Counted from the stretch's first letter, positions 1 to 7,520 are shown. The stretch is DNA of 7,886 nucleotides from Lachnospiraceae bacterium (GCA_017523185.1 JAFWXB010000054.1:1-7886), one strand, 5' to 3'. Notes: generated by a model not told the origin, from the sequence alone. Made by a program: numbers and translations.

Positions 1-423
1 TACTTCTTCTGCATGAGAAGGTCCACAAAGCACACATACATCTGCATTTGGAATCTCGTCTTCTACTACTTCCGTAATTGTCATAAGTGTATTATCTTCA
101 ATTCCTTTTGCCACACACACAATGATTTGTCCATTCACTACAAACGGTGCCATCGTTTTTGCCGTACTTCTTGTAAATACAGAAGGTACTGCTAAAACAA
201 TTAAATCTTTTCCTATAATTGCTTCTTGTAAATTACAAGTAAACTGCATACTTTCTGCCAATTTAATATTTGGAAGCTTGTCTAAATGTTCTCTATGTTC
301 CTTTAACATACGAATTTCATCTTCTATAATTGACCAAATAGTTACTTCATGCCCATTATTTGTAAGATTAACTGCTAAAGCTGTACCCCAGCTTCCAGCT
401 CCGATAATTCCAATTTTTTTCAT
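1..423 (-). CDS. gpsA: NAD(P)H-dependent glycerol-3-phosphate dehydrogenase, N-terminal part
   Basis: Reduces dihydroxyacetone phosphate to sn-glycerol 3-phosphate, the backbone for membrane phospholipids, in the cytoplasm. My translation of the minus strand from the ATG at 423 begins MKKIGIIGAGSWGTALAVNL, which is the N-terminal Rossmann fold with the GxGxxG dinucleotide-binding loop at residues 8-13. Later blocks fit the family: VLAVPS near residue 83, VAKGIE near 110, and CGPSHAEEV at 133-141. The frame is open to base 1, so 141 codons are visible out of the roughly 330-345 usual for GpsA; the C-terminal catalytic domain lies outside the window. An AAAAGG sequence lies 11 bases before the ATG. 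It follows plsY after a 130-base gap in which I see no clear promoter or terminator, so it is probably co-transcribed with plsY, whose enzyme uses its product. Confidence 0.96.
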   Translation of the reverse strand, partial: MKKIGIIGAGSWGTALAVNLTNNGHEVTIWSIIEDEIRMLKEHREHLDKLPNIKLAESMQFTCNLQEAIIGKDLIVLAVPSVFTRSTAKTMAPFVVNGQIIVCVAKGIEDNTLMTITEVVEDEIPNADVCVLCGPSHAEEV

Positions 424-553
424 AATTATTTCTACCTTTTTGTATTATTTACGAATACCAATTACTTAAATTTCTCAAATACTTTTTAAATGATACATAT
501 CTTTCTATAACTAACAGAAGAAATAATTTCTATTATTATATTTGCAATACAAA

Positions 554-1195
554 TTATTTCTTTTTCAATGAAATTTTATTTTCTGTTCCATTCATCAAAC
601 GTACAATATTTGCTTTGTGGCGATAAATTACCATAACGGAAAATGCAAGTGACAACAAATTAAATTCTAAAACAGATGCTTCATTAATCCCTAAAAAACC
701 ATAGTAATTAAACAACACAATCTGCAAAATAAATAAAATTGCCATTAAAATAGACCCAAGTGATACATATCTTGTTAATTTAACACAAATAATAAATACA
801 ACAAGACATAGTGGTACAGCTAATGGTGCAATAGCAATTACAACACCTGCTGTACACGCAACACCTTTTCCACCCTTAAATTTTAAATAAAACGGATAAT
901 TATGCCCTAATACAGCACCAAATCCTGCATACAGTTCTAATACTTTTATATCACCTGTAAACATATCTCCTAATAAAAATTTTACAAGCAAAATTGCAAG
1001 GATTGGCTTAAAACAATCTCCCAACAAAGTAATTGCTCCTGCTTTTGCTCCTAAAGTACGAAGTGTATTTGTAGCTCCTGCATTTCCGCTTCCATGTTCT
1101 CGAATATCAATTCCCTGTGTTTTCCCATAAATATATCCTGTTTGAAATATCCCAAATAAATAGCCGATTGTCAATGCCACCAGACGAATCCCCAT
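554..1195 (-). CDS. plsY: acyl-phosphate:glycerol-3-phosphate acyltransferase PlsY
   Basis: Integral membrane enzyme that transfers an acyl group from acyl phosphate to the sn-1 position of glycerol 3-phosphate, giving lysophosphatidate, the first acylation step of phospholipid synthesis in most Gram-positive bacteria. At 213 residues it has the usual PlsY length. The family motifs are present: GSGNAGATN at residues 35-43, GHNYP at 97-101 followed by GGKG at 108-111 (the glycerol-phosphate/phosphate-binding loops), and SLGSI further on. Hydrophobic stretches at about 5-23, 53-75, 87-103, 113-138 and 145-190 fit a polytopic membrane protein. The ATG at 1195 sits 2 bases after the der stop codon, and its AAAGGA ribosome site lies inside the end of der, which suggests tight coupling to der. 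The short lysine-rich tail (ISLKKK) is probably cytoplasmic. Confidence 0.97.
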   Translation of the reverse strand: MGIRLVALTIGYLFGIFQTGYIYGKTQGIDIREHGSGNAGATNTLRTLGAKAGAITLLGDCFKPILAILLVKFLLGDMFTGDIKVLELYAGFGAVLGHNYPFYLKFKGGKGVACTAGVVIAIAPLAVPLCLVVFIICVKLTRYVSLGSILMAILFILQIVLFNYYGFLGINEASVLEFNLLSLAFSVMVIYRHKANIVRLMNGTENKISLKKK

Positions 1196-1197
1196 AA

Positions 1198-2523
1198 TTA
1201 TTTTTCTTCCTTTCGTTCTCTGGTAATGAATTTAAGAGCTGTTCCTCTAAATCCAAAAGTTTCACGGATACGATTTTCCAAGTATCTTGTATAAGAAAAG
1301 TGCATTAAATTCTTATCATTTACAAATACGACAAATGTTGGTGGTTTTACAGATACTTGTGTTACATAGTAAATTTTTAAGCGTTTTCCTTTGTCAGTTG
1401 GTGTCTGTTGCATTGCAACTGCTTCAGCTACAATCTCATTCAATACACCTGTTGCTACACGCATACTGTTATTTTCAATAACAATATCTATCATTTCAAA
1501 GATTTTTGGAAGTCTTTGTCCTGATTTTGCAGAAATAAATAAAATTTCAGCATATGGCATAAAACTTAAAATTTCACGAATTTTTTGTGTATGTTCTTTT
1601 ACTGTATCGTTATTCTTCTCAATTGCATCCCATTTATTAACTGCAATAATAATTCCTTTTCCTCTATCATGGGCAATTCCTGCGATTTTGGCATCTTGTT
1701 CTGTAACACCTTCTGTTGCATCAATGACAATTAACACAACATCTGCACGTTCTACTGCTGCAACTGCACGAATAATACTGTAACGTTCAATATCTTCTTT
1801 TACTTTACTTTTTCTTCGGATTCCTGCTGTATCAATAAAAACATATTCTTTTTTATTAAATTTAATAACCGTATCAATCGCATCTCTTGTTGTTCCTGCA
1901 ATATCTGATACAATTGCTCTGTCTTCCTGTGCTAATTTATTTACTAAAGAAGATTTACCTACATTTGGCTTTCCTATAATGGCAATTTTCGGACGGTCAT
2001 CTTCTTCTTCTATTTTAGCAGAATCCGGAAAATGTTTTACAACTTCATCTAACATATCACCAAGACCTAACATAGAAGCTGCTGATACTGGATATGGTTC
2101 TCCAATTCCTAAATTATAAAATTCATAAACATCTGCCATAAATTTTTCAAAACTATCTACTTTATTTACAACAAGAATTACAGGCTTATGGGAACGTCGT
2201 AACATATCTGCTACTTTAGAATCAGAATCCTGTAAACCTTGTCTTACATCAACAACAAATAAAATAACATCTGCTGTATCAATTGCAATTTGTGCCTGCT
2301 CACGCATTTGTGATAAAATAATATCTCCACTTTCCGGTTCAATTCCACCAGTATCAATCAATGTGAAATTATAGTCCAGCCATGTTGCATCTGCATAAAT
2401 TCTATCTCTTGTTACTCCGGGTGTATCTTTTACAATAGAAATACGTTCCCCTGCAAGTGTATTAAAAAGTGTTGATTTTCCTACATTTGGTCGACCAACA
2501 ATTGCTACAATTGGTTTGCTCAT
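1198..2523 (-). CDS. der: ribosome-assembly GTPase Der (EngA)
   Basis: Essential GTPase with two tandem G domains that acts in late assembly of the 50S ribosomal subunit in the cytoplasm. The first domain has G1 GRPNVGKST at residues 10-18, G3 DTGG at 57-60, G4 NKVD at 120-123 and a G5-like SAA at 147-149. The second has G1 GKPNVGKSS at 184-192, G3 DTAG at 231-234 and G4 NKWD at 296-299. The remainder from about residue 350 to the end is the KH-like domain typical of Der. At 441 residues it is full length with no missing nucleotide-binding element. The ATG at 2523 is preceded by AAAAGGAG, 5 bases upstream. It lies downstream of the DUF512 gene and immediately before plsY, an order I recognise from other Clostridia. 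Confidence 0.98.
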   Translation of the reverse strand: MSKPIVAIVGRPNVGKSTLFNTLAGERISIVKDTPGVTRDRIYADATWLDYNFTLIDTGGIEPESGDIILSQMREQAQIAIDTADVILFVVDVRQGLQDSDSKVADMLRRSHKPVILVVNKVDSFEKFMADVYEFYNLGIGEPYPVSAASMLGLGDMLDEVVKHFPDSAKIEEEDDRPKIAIIGKPNVGKSSLVNKLAQEDRAIVSDIAGTTRDAIDTVIKFNKKEYVFIDTAGIRRKSKVKEDIERYSIIRAVAAVERADVVLIVIDATEGVTEQDAKIAGIAHDRGKGIIIAVNKWDAIEKNNDTVKEHTQKIREILSFMPYAEILFISAKSGQRLPKIFEMIDIVIENNSMRVATGVLNEIVAEAVAMQQTPTDKGKRLKIYYVTQVSVKPPTFVVFVNDKNLMHFSYTRYLENRIRETFGFRGTALKFITRERKEEK

Positions 2524-2528
2524 ATCTG

Positions 2529-2536
2529 CTCCTTTT
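2529..2536 (-). promoter_or_regulatory. ribosome binding site of der
   Basis: On the minus strand this reads AAAAGGAG and ends 5 bases before the ATG at 2521-2523, which supports that start codon. Confidence 0.8.
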
Positions 2537-2650
2537 CTTTATATAATATATTAAATATACGTTTTTATTACTTATAAATAATGAATATAAATAAATCATT
2601 TTGATATATATTCAAAAAGTTCTATTTATTTTTTACTTACCTTACCCATA

Positions 2651-2680
2651 ATTATATATTCCAATATTTCTTTCATACAA
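2651..2680 (-). promoter_or_regulatory. candidate sigma-A promoter for der-plsY-gpsA
   Basis: In the 183-base gap between the DUF512 gene and der, the minus strand has a perfect TATAAT (2651-2656) and TTGTAT as a weak -35 (2675-2680), 18 bases apart. This would give a leader of roughly 120 bases before der. The -35 matches consensus at only three positions, and AT-rich DNA produces TATAAT by chance, so the call is tentative. I see no convincing terminator after the DUF512 gene, so read-through into der is equally possible. Confidence 0.35.
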
Positions 2681-2706
2681 ATTACTTTTATTGTCAACAA
2701 TTATTA

Positions 2707-4056
2707 TTAAATCCCTAACATTGCATCTAATAAATCTTGACCGCTTGATTTTACAATAACAACTTCAACTTGTAAAGCATTTTTCACATCTTCTACTGTC
2801 CAATCGTCAAGAAATACCTTTTCTCCCATACGCAACATATTACAAGGAATCCCAACATAATTTCCAAGTTCTCTGTTTTTAAGTTGTGCTGTCATATCTT
2901 GTGCTGTAATTAATCCGGATACCGTAATTTTCTCGCCAAAAAAATCATTGCGAATGGGTACTACTTCTATTTCATATCCATTAAATACAGCCATACATTC
3001 TTTTGCAAGTTCTTCTATAAATGGACCTGCCAATTTTCCTGTTGCTAAAGTTACTTTATGTTTTCCTTTAAATTCTTCTTGTAAACGTGTTTGAATTTCT
3101 TCGAATTTCTCTGTTTTATATTCTTCTAATGCTTCATGAAATTCCGTCATCAGCAAACGTAACATTCCGACGCCATTTTCTAATTGAATATAACCATCAT
3201 AACATGCTTCTTCCGGTAAAGGCAAATCAGCCAACAGATACCACTCATCACTTGCTTGTACAAAATGTACACCATGTGTTTCCATACAAATATTTTGCCA
3301 TTTTTCAATGATTGCAATCACTTGTCTTGCATCTTCTTTTGTAAAAGATTCTAATGGATATAATCCTTCACGATATTTTGTCAATCCAACAGGTACAACA
3401 GAAAGACTTTCCATATAAGGAAGGTACTTTGTCAAATCTGAAATTGTACGTTCTAGTTCTTCTCCATCATTCTCACCCTTACAAAGTACAATCTGCCCAT
3501 TCATTTCTAACCCTGCTTCAAATAAACGGTCCATTTTCTCTAAAGAAGTTCCTGCAAAACGATTATGTAACATCTTACAACGAAGTTCTGGATTTGTTGT
3601 ATGCACCGAAATATTAATTGGAGCTAAACGATACTGAATAATACGTTCTAAGTCTTTCTCTTTCATATTTGTAAGCGTTACATAATTTCCCTGTAAAAAA
3701 GAAAGTCTTGAGTCATCATCTTTAAAATATAAAGTATCTCTCATTCCGGGAGGCATTTGATCGATAAAACAAAACATACACTTATTTGTACATGATTTGT
3801 AATCGTCCATCAAACCATTTTCAAATTCAATACCCAAATCTTCTTCATATTCTTTTTCAATTTCCAATTCCCATTCTTCACCATCTGCTTTTTGGACAAT
3901 AATATCTAAAAAAGTATCATTCACAAGAAAATGATAATCAAATACATCTTCAATTTCTTCTCCATTGATAGAAATCAGTACATCACCAACCTCTAATTCC
4001 ATTTCTTCTGCAATACTATTTGGTATAATTTTATATATTGTATGTTGTTTACTCAT
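2707..4056 (-). CDS. DUF512 family protein: PDZ-like domain plus radical-SAM core
   Basis: A 449-residue protein of the family annotated as DUF512 or Fe-S oxidoreductase related to NifB/MoaA; its reaction is not known to me. Residues about 1-65 form a PDZ-like domain, including VGDVLISINGEEI at 23-35. A cysteine cluster C89-x3-C93-x2-C96 (CTNKCMFC) is the radical-SAM iron-sulfur motif, followed by the barrel-like stretch with INISVHTTNP at 147-156. From about residue 215 comes the DUF512 region, with VVPVGLTKYR at 220-229, ASDEWYLLA at 268-276 and ENGVGM at 293-298. The length is normal and the frame unbroken. The ATG at 4056 has AGGAG 4 bases upstream. The gene lies just downstream of the terminator of the ABC operon and directly upstream of der; that neighbourhood recurs in Clostridia and hints, without proof, at a role linked to translation or ribosome assembly. 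Confidence 0.93.
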   Translation of the reverse strand: MSKQHTIYKIIPNSIAEEMELEVGDVLISINGEEIEDVFDYHFLVNDTFLDIIVQKADGEEWELEIEKEYEEDLGIEFENGLMDDYKSCTNKCMFCFIDQMPPGMRDTLYFKDDDSRLSFLQGNYVTLTNMKEKDLERIIQYRLAPINISVHTTNPELRCKMLHNRFAGTSLEKMDRLFEAGLEMNGQIVLCKGENDGEELERTISDLTKYLPYMESLSVVPVGLTKYREGLYPLESFTKEDARQVIAIIEKWQNICMETHGVHFVQASDEWYLLADLPLPEEACYDGYIQLENGVGMLRLLMTEFHEALEEYKTEKFEEIQTRLQEEFKGKHKVTLATGKLAGPFIEELAKECMAVFNGYEIEVVPIRNDFFGEKITVSGLITAQDMTAQLKNRELGNYVGIPCNMLRMGEKVFLDDWTVEDVKNALQVEVVIVKSSGQDLLDAMLGI

Positions 4057-4088
4057 AATGCTCCTAAACTATTATATATTTTTATTGT

Positions 4089-4108
4089 ATGTGATAATAG
4101 TAACACAT
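4089..4108. promoter_or_regulatory. imperfect 20-base dyad upstream of the DUF512 gene
   Basis: The plus strand reads atgtgataatagtaacacat. The outer five bases on each side (ATGTG and CACAT) are exact inverted repeats, and 16 of 20 positions are symmetric. It lies 32 bases before the DUF512 start codon, in the 87-base interval between the upstream terminator and that gene, where a promoter should be. It could be a repressor operator or chance symmetry in AT-rich DNA. The half-site spacing (TGTG-N10-CACA) does not fit the usual CRP or Rex spacing. Confidence 0.3.
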
Positions 4109-4143
4109 TTGTTCCAAAAAGTATAGTCCTTTTCAAAAACAAT

Positions 4144-4177
4144 AAAAAACTTCTTGAAATATTAAATTTCAAGAAGT
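4144..4177 (-). terminator. intrinsic terminator of the ABC transporter operon
   Basis: The arms 4149-4160 and 4166-4177 are perfect 12-base inverted repeats around a 5-base loop. Read on the minus strand, the hairpin runs into five further Ts (4148-4144), then A and more Ts. It lies about 150 bases after the last stop codon of the transporter operon (4326) and about 90 bases before the DUF512 start, so it separates the two units. The plus-strand side has only CTTTCTTT after the stem, so termination in that direction would be weaker. Confidence 0.87.
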
Positions 4178-4325
4178 CTTTCTTTACTTAAATTCTTTCT
4201 TTATTTTTGTATTACTTAATATAAATCTAATAACAAACTATATTCTTTAAAAATAATATACTATTACAACATATATTTTAACATTTACAGATTAGCATTT
4301 TCCTCTATGAGATTCACACCTTTAT
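4178..4325. other. AT-rich stretch between the last transporter frame and its terminator
   Basis: About 150 bases between the last stop codon and the terminator hairpin. I find no ribosome-bound frame, no RNA-like fold and no convincing promoter on either strand; it probably forms the 3' untranslated part of the operon transcript. Confidence 0.5.
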
Positions 4326-4823
4326 TTACTCTACAATTTCATTCCCCCACCAAATATCATCTACTGAATCAAGTAATCCTGTTTCTATCAACGCTTGTAT
4401 GATATGTTCACATTTTTTTCCATATCTTATATAGACACTTGCCCATGAATTTTCATAGTCATAATATTCCACAGATTCTACATGAACAGTACCAAAAAGA
4501 GAATCAGAAGAATATACATTCATTTCTTCTTTTTCTTGCTTTGGAAGTTCAAAACTCAAGCTGATATATGGTAAATCTCCATACTTATTTTCTTGATATT
4601 TATAAGAATATTCAGAATTATATTCATACAAAATTCCGTTTTCTGCATCTTTTAAAATTGCTGCATATATAATTTTGGCTTGTTCTGCACTAATTTCCTT
4701 ATATTCATGTTCATTTTCATAATTTTCTACAAATTCGTCCACATATCTCTTTCTTAAAAATTCAAACTCTCCTGTGCCAAATGTAGTGACGTCTTTATAA
4801 TTATCACAAATACGATTTGTCAA
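4326..4823 (-). CDS. probable detached C-terminal domain of the ABC permease (DUF6449-like)
   Basis: A 165-codon frame opening with TTG, which overlaps the permease stop codon as TTGA. It has no signal peptide and no membrane segment; it is acidic and rich in Tyr and Glu, and ends near CEHIIQALIETG and DDIWWG. I recall similar sequence at the C-terminus of long (about 650-700 residue) permeases in Lachnospiraceae YtrA-type operons, where it belongs to a domain that I believe is called DUF6449. Adding one T to the T5 run at 4822-4826 joins it directly to the permease (RNNF then LTNRI), giving a 648-residue protein. If made separately it would start at TTG, with AGGA 7 bases upstream, by re-initiation, and would stay in the cytoplasm although its proper place is probably outside the membrane. 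I therefore favour a split gene over an independent one. Confidence 0.75.
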   Translation of the reverse strand: MTNRICDNYKDVTTFGTGEFEFLRKRYVDEFVENYENEHEYKEISAEQAKIIYAAILKDAENGILYEYNSEYSYKYQENKYGDLPYISLSFELPKQEKEEMNVYSSDSLFGTVHVESVEYYDYENSWASVYIRYGKKCEHIIQALIETGLLDSVDDIWWGNEIVE

Positions 4824-6271
4824 AAATTGTTCCTAACTTTTTCTATTTCTATAATTTTATCAATCCAAGCAATTGCACTTTCTAATAATGGAATATCATA
4901 ATAACGTCTGCATGAGATTCCATTTTCTAATATGTAATTAATAGAAACTGTTTGATAATCAATATCATCTAAATAATTATATCGATTTTTATATATAAAA
5001 TCCTCATATACATCTTTATTTGATAAAAGTTCCTTATGTAATTCTATTACTTTTCCTACTTCTTCTCCTTCAAAATGCATACTATAATTATAATCTATAT
5101 ATGCCATTTTTACATTTTCCTGTTTTGGAATATACATTTCATAATAATTGGAAAACTGATATAATATACCAAAACATACTACTAAAAATACAGAAAACAT
5201 ACCACATTGTATCCAATTTTTCTTTTGAAATACTTTAAAAGATTTTTTTACTAACATATCTGCTGCAAAGTAAAAAATAATACCTACACACAACATGACA
5301 AGAATTAAAATCGGTATAGAAAAATAAATCCCAATTTCTCGGAATACCTCCGAAATACACAAACCAAGTAAAATTCCACAAGTTGTTCCAATCCCCCAAC
5401 GGAAAATCGGTTTTACAAATCCTACAGTAATTAAATCGCCTGCATGTTCAATATGACGTTTTTTATATATTACATAAGCAACTGCATACATAATAATTGC
5501 TACTACAAAATATATCACTATAACAGGTAAACCTTCTATTTCTATTCCTGCAAAGTATCCTTCTTCGTTATATCTGTTATAAATATCAACTTCTACCATA
5601 AATGCTAAAAGTGGTGAAAATAAATTTACAAGACTTTGTGGAATTACATCTCCATAACTCGCTCCATATCCAAAAATATTGATAACCACTTGTATAACGG
5701 AACTAATAATGGTTGAAAAAAAGTTCAACGCTACAAGATATATCAAATATCCAAATCCATTTCCTGTACAAAAAGCACAAATTGTTACAACTGCAAATGC
5801 TATGAAAGAAGTTACCATCATAATTAATAACCAAATTCCCAAATATTCTATTGCTGTAACGCCTTCACTTAAACAAACAAATACGGTAACAACAAATGTA
5901 ATAATTTGTGGCACTATCATAAACGCTAAACCACTCAATACATTTGTACCAAATAACTGTGTCCTATCTACCGGTAACGCATGAATCATATTCGCATTTC
6001 TGCTATTATACAAATAGCCAAATACTAAAATACCTGTTGCAACTGCCATACCTACAATAAGAACTATATAAATAGATATACTCAAACAATGACCCAGTTG
6101 TGCTAATTTATCATCCATTGTAAACATTGCATAACTATTATTATATGTAAACAATAAATTAATTGGCAAAGCCATCAGTAACATTAATGTATAAACACTC
6201 CACAACGGCCAATAAAGTGTCACATTCTTCCAAAATAGCGTTTTATTAAAAAAGGATATCTTTGACTTCAT
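4820..6271 (-). CDS. ABC transporter permease subunit (YtrC-like), probably cut short
   Basis: Membrane subunit that would pair with the adjacent ATPase. I choose the ATG at 6271 over the in-frame ATG at 6292 because GGGAGG (6280-6285) lies 8 bases before it and none precedes the earlier one. From this start it has 483 residues with about nine hydrophobic helices near 23-42, 64-88, 111-134, 144-167, 172-200, 248-269, 293-309, 316-339 and 355-375. Positive loops such as KKRH (270-273) and VKKSFKVFQKKN (341-352) place the N-terminus inside and the tail outside. The tail (about 382-483) contains KMAYIDYNYSMHFEGEEV, a β-rich block known to me from long Lachnospiraceae permeases, and stops abruptly. 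The following frame continues it if one base is restored in a T run. The start overlaps the ATPase end by 26 bases. Substrate unknown. Confidence 0.86.
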   Translation of the reverse strand: MKSKISFFNKTLFWKNVTLYWPLWSVYTLMLLMALPINLLFTYNNSYAMFTMDDKLAQLGHCLSISIYIVLIVGMAVATGILVFGYLYNSRNANMIHALPVDRTQLFGTNVLSGLAFMIVPQIITFVVTVFVCLSEGVTAIEYLGIWLLIMMVTSFIAFAVVTICAFCTGNGFGYLIYLVALNFFSTIISSVIQVVINIFGYGASYGDVIPQSLVNLFSPLLAFMVEVDIYNRYNEEGYFAGIEIEGLPVIVIYFVVAIIMYAVAYVIYKKRHIEHAGDLITVGFVKPIFRWGIGTTCGILLGLCISEVFREIGIYFSIPILILVMLCVGIIFYFAADMLVKKSFKVFQKKNWIQCGMFSVFLVVCFGILYQFSNYYEMYIPKQENVKMAYIDYNYSMHFEGEEVGKVIELHKELLSNKDVYEDFIYKNRYNYLDDIDYQTVSINYILENGISCRRYYDIPLLESAIAWIDKIIEIEKVRNNF

Positions 6272-6758
6272 AATTGACACCTCCCATTTCATAGATAAAT
6301 ATTTCTTCTAATGTAAGTGGCAAAATATCCACAATTGCAAATAATTCTTTATCTTTTACAATTGCTTCTGCTGCTTGTTGTGGATTTCCTTTTACAATTA
6401 ACGTGTATACACGTCCTGTATTTGACATATGAAGCACTTTAAACTCCGGTGGCAATTTTGGCATACCTGTTTGACAAGCAACTTGTATCTTAGAAATATT
6501 TCCTTGAAGTTCCGTTAAAGAACGTTCAATAATTACCTTTCCTTTATTCATAATGCCCACATGGTCACATACATCTTCTAATTCTCTTAAATTATGAGAA
6601 GATACCAATACCGTCATCTGACTTTCACTTACTTCTGCCATTAAGATACTCCAAATTTGTCTTCTCATCACAGGGTCAAGTCCATCAACCGGTTCATCTA
6701 AAATGAGGATTTCGGGTTTACAACAAATAGCAAGCAAAAATGCCACTTGCTTTTGCAT
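6246..6758 (-). CDS. C-terminal half of the split ATPase (Walker B part)
   Basis: A 170-codon frame starting MQKQVAF and carrying Walker B, the D-loop, the switch histidine and a C-terminal domain of about 90 residues. The only G-rich sequence before its ATG (AAAGG) is 2 bases away, too close for normal initiation, so it is unlikely to be translated alone. It overlaps the permease start by 26 bases. Confidence 0.7.
   Translation of the reverse strand: MQKQVAFLLAICCKPEILILDEPVDGLDPVMRRQIWSILMAEVSESQMTVLVSSHNLRELEDVCDHVGIMNKGKVIIERSLTELQGNISKIQVACQTGMPKLPPEFKVLHMSNTGRVYTLIVKGNPQQAAEAIVKDKELFAIVDILPLTLEEIFIYEMGGVNYEVKDILF
6280..6285 (-). promoter_or_regulatory. ribosome binding site that fixes the permease start
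   Basis: Reads GGGAGG on the minus strand, 8 bases before the ATG at 6269-6271. It lies within the last codons of the ATPase gene, so the permease is translated from an overlapping start. Confidence 0.8.
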
Positions 6759-7150
6759 ACCTTTGAAAGTCTGCGAATATTTCTTTTTAAATCTATTGTT
6801 GGAAAAAACTCTTTCAAACGATGAAACATAGCTTCATCAAAGGTTGGATACATTCCTTTATAATAACGCATCATTTCCATAGTATCGGCTTGTAAAAAAT
6901 AAAATAAATCGTCCGGTATATATGCAATTTTTGCTTTTACTTCACGATTTTCATATACCGGTTGCCCTGCTACAAAAACTTCACCTGCATCTTGACGATA
7001 AATTCCTGTTAAATGACGAATAATTGTTGATTTTCCGGCACCATTTGGTCCTACAAGACCATAAATTTCGCTTTTTCCAACGTGCATATTTACACCATCT
7101 AACGCACGAAATTTTTCAAATTCTTTAATTACATTATTCACTTGAATCAT
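6698..7150 (-). CDS. N-terminal half of the split ATPase (Walker A part)
   Basis: The 150-codon frame that a ribosome would read without recoding. Residues 1-130 are genuine ABC ATPase sequence through Walker A and the helical subdomain up to LSK. The last 20 residues (starting VCKSKWHF) are out of frame and unlike the family. It has the strong ribosome site of the gene. Confidence 0.7.
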   Translation of the reverse strand: MIQVNNVIKEFEKFRALDGVNMHVGKSEIYGLVGPNGAGKSTIIRHLTGIYRQDAGEVFVAGQPVYENREVKAKIAYIPDDLFYFLQADTMEMMRYYKGMYPTFDEAMFHRLKEFFPTIDLKRNIRRLSKVCKSKWHFCLLFVVNPKSSF

Positions 7151-7520
7151 TTATATTCCCTCCTTTTGCAAGCATAAAAACCCTTTTACTCAAGTCTTCC
7201 GGAGTGACTGAAAAATAAAACAATTCTTTCGTTACTTCATCAAACTGCTCATATAATTCTTTTGTTTTACATTCTGATGCCTTTACACCCCTACTCACAA
7301 ATGTACCTATTCCAAGTTGTGTATATACAAAACCTTCTTCCTCTAATTCCTTATACGCTCTTACGATAGTATTTGGATTAATTGCAAGTTTTGATGCCAA
7401 TTCACGAACAGACGGAAGTTTTTCATCAGGATTTAAAAACTGATTGTATACCAGACGTTTAATGCCATCTTTTACTTGCTCATATATAGGTTTTGTATCC
7501 CTATAATTTAGCTGTATCAC
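7134..7520 (-). CDS. GntR-family transcriptional regulator, YtrA subfamily
   Basis: Cytoplasmic DNA-binding repressor expected to control its own ABC transporter operon. It has 128 residues, the short size of the YtrA subfamily: a winged helix-turn-helix at about 10-76 (PIYEQVKDGIKRLV, then LPSVRELASKLAINPNTIVR as the recognition part, and GIGTFVS as the wing end) followed by about 50 residues that would form the small helical dimerisation tail. There is no large ligand-binding domain. The start is GTG at 7520, chosen for the excellent AAAGGAGG 7 bases upstream. It is first in the operon and its last codons overlap the ATPase start. The upstream GTGTA/TACAC half-sites are probably its operator. 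In Bacillus subtilis YtrA controls a comparable operon induced by cell-wall antibiotics; whether the signal is the same here is inference. Confidence 0.94.
   Translation of the reverse strand: MIQLNYRDTKPIYEQVKDGIKRLVYNQFLNPDEKLPSVRELASKLAINPNTIVRAYKELEEEGFVYTQLGIGTFVSRGVKASECKTKELYEQFDEVTKELFYFSVTPEDLSKRVFMLAKGGNINDSSE
7158..7165 (-). promoter_or_regulatory. ribosome binding site of the ATPase gene
   Basis: AAGGAGGG on the minus strand, 7 bases before the ATG at 7148-7150, located inside the end of the regulator gene. It confirms that start. Confidence 0.85.

Larger units (their letters stand above)
6246..7150 (-). pseudogene. ABC transporter ATPase subunit (YtrB-like), frameshifted in the signature motif
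   Basis: Cytoplasmic ATP-hydrolysing subunit of the transporter, encoded in two frames. With one base restored it would be 301 residues, normal for the family. Walker A is GPNGAGKST at 34-42. The signature loop should read LSKGMQKQ from residue 128, but only GT rather than GGT lies between Lys130 (6763-6761) and the ATG at 6758. The second frame continues with Walker B ILILDEP at 148-154, the D-loop GLD at 157-159 and the switch histidine of SSH at 186. The Q-loop position reads PDD (79-81), as I recall for YtrB relatives. The ATG at 7150 has AAGGAGGG 7 bases upstream and overlaps the regulator stop by 17 bases. A missing base in the sequence, a true mutation, or -1 recoding would each explain the break. 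Cut here, the first half lacks Walker B and would be inactive. Confidence 0.88.

Noticed and set aside
122..469. Plus-strand open frame of 115 codons
   Set aside because: It is antisense to gpsA, has no ribosome site and no family resemblance. The same applies to the other plus-strand frames opposite der, the DUF512 gene and the permease.
2599..2617. Inverted repeat TTTTGA/TCAAAA between the DUF512 gene and der
   Set aside because: The stem is only six AT-rich pairs and no T run follows on the minus strand, so it does not qualify as a terminator.
2692..2697. Perfect TTGACA on the minus strand just after the DUF512 stop codon
   Set aside because: The nearest -10-like sequence (TATGAA) is only 14 bases away and nothing suitable lies at 16-18 bases, so no promoter is called from it.
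6271..6292. Upstream in-frame ATG at 6292 as permease start
   Set aside because: It lacks a ribosome site, whereas the ATG at 6271 has GGGAGG at ideal spacing and the following MKSKISFFNKTLF resembles the family N-terminus.
4820..6764. Programmed -1 frameshifting as the default explanation of the two breaks
   Set aside because: Neither site has a classic X_XXY_YYZ heptamer with both tRNAs re-pairing, and I see no obvious stimulating hairpin right after them. It is kept only as a minor possibility in the findings.
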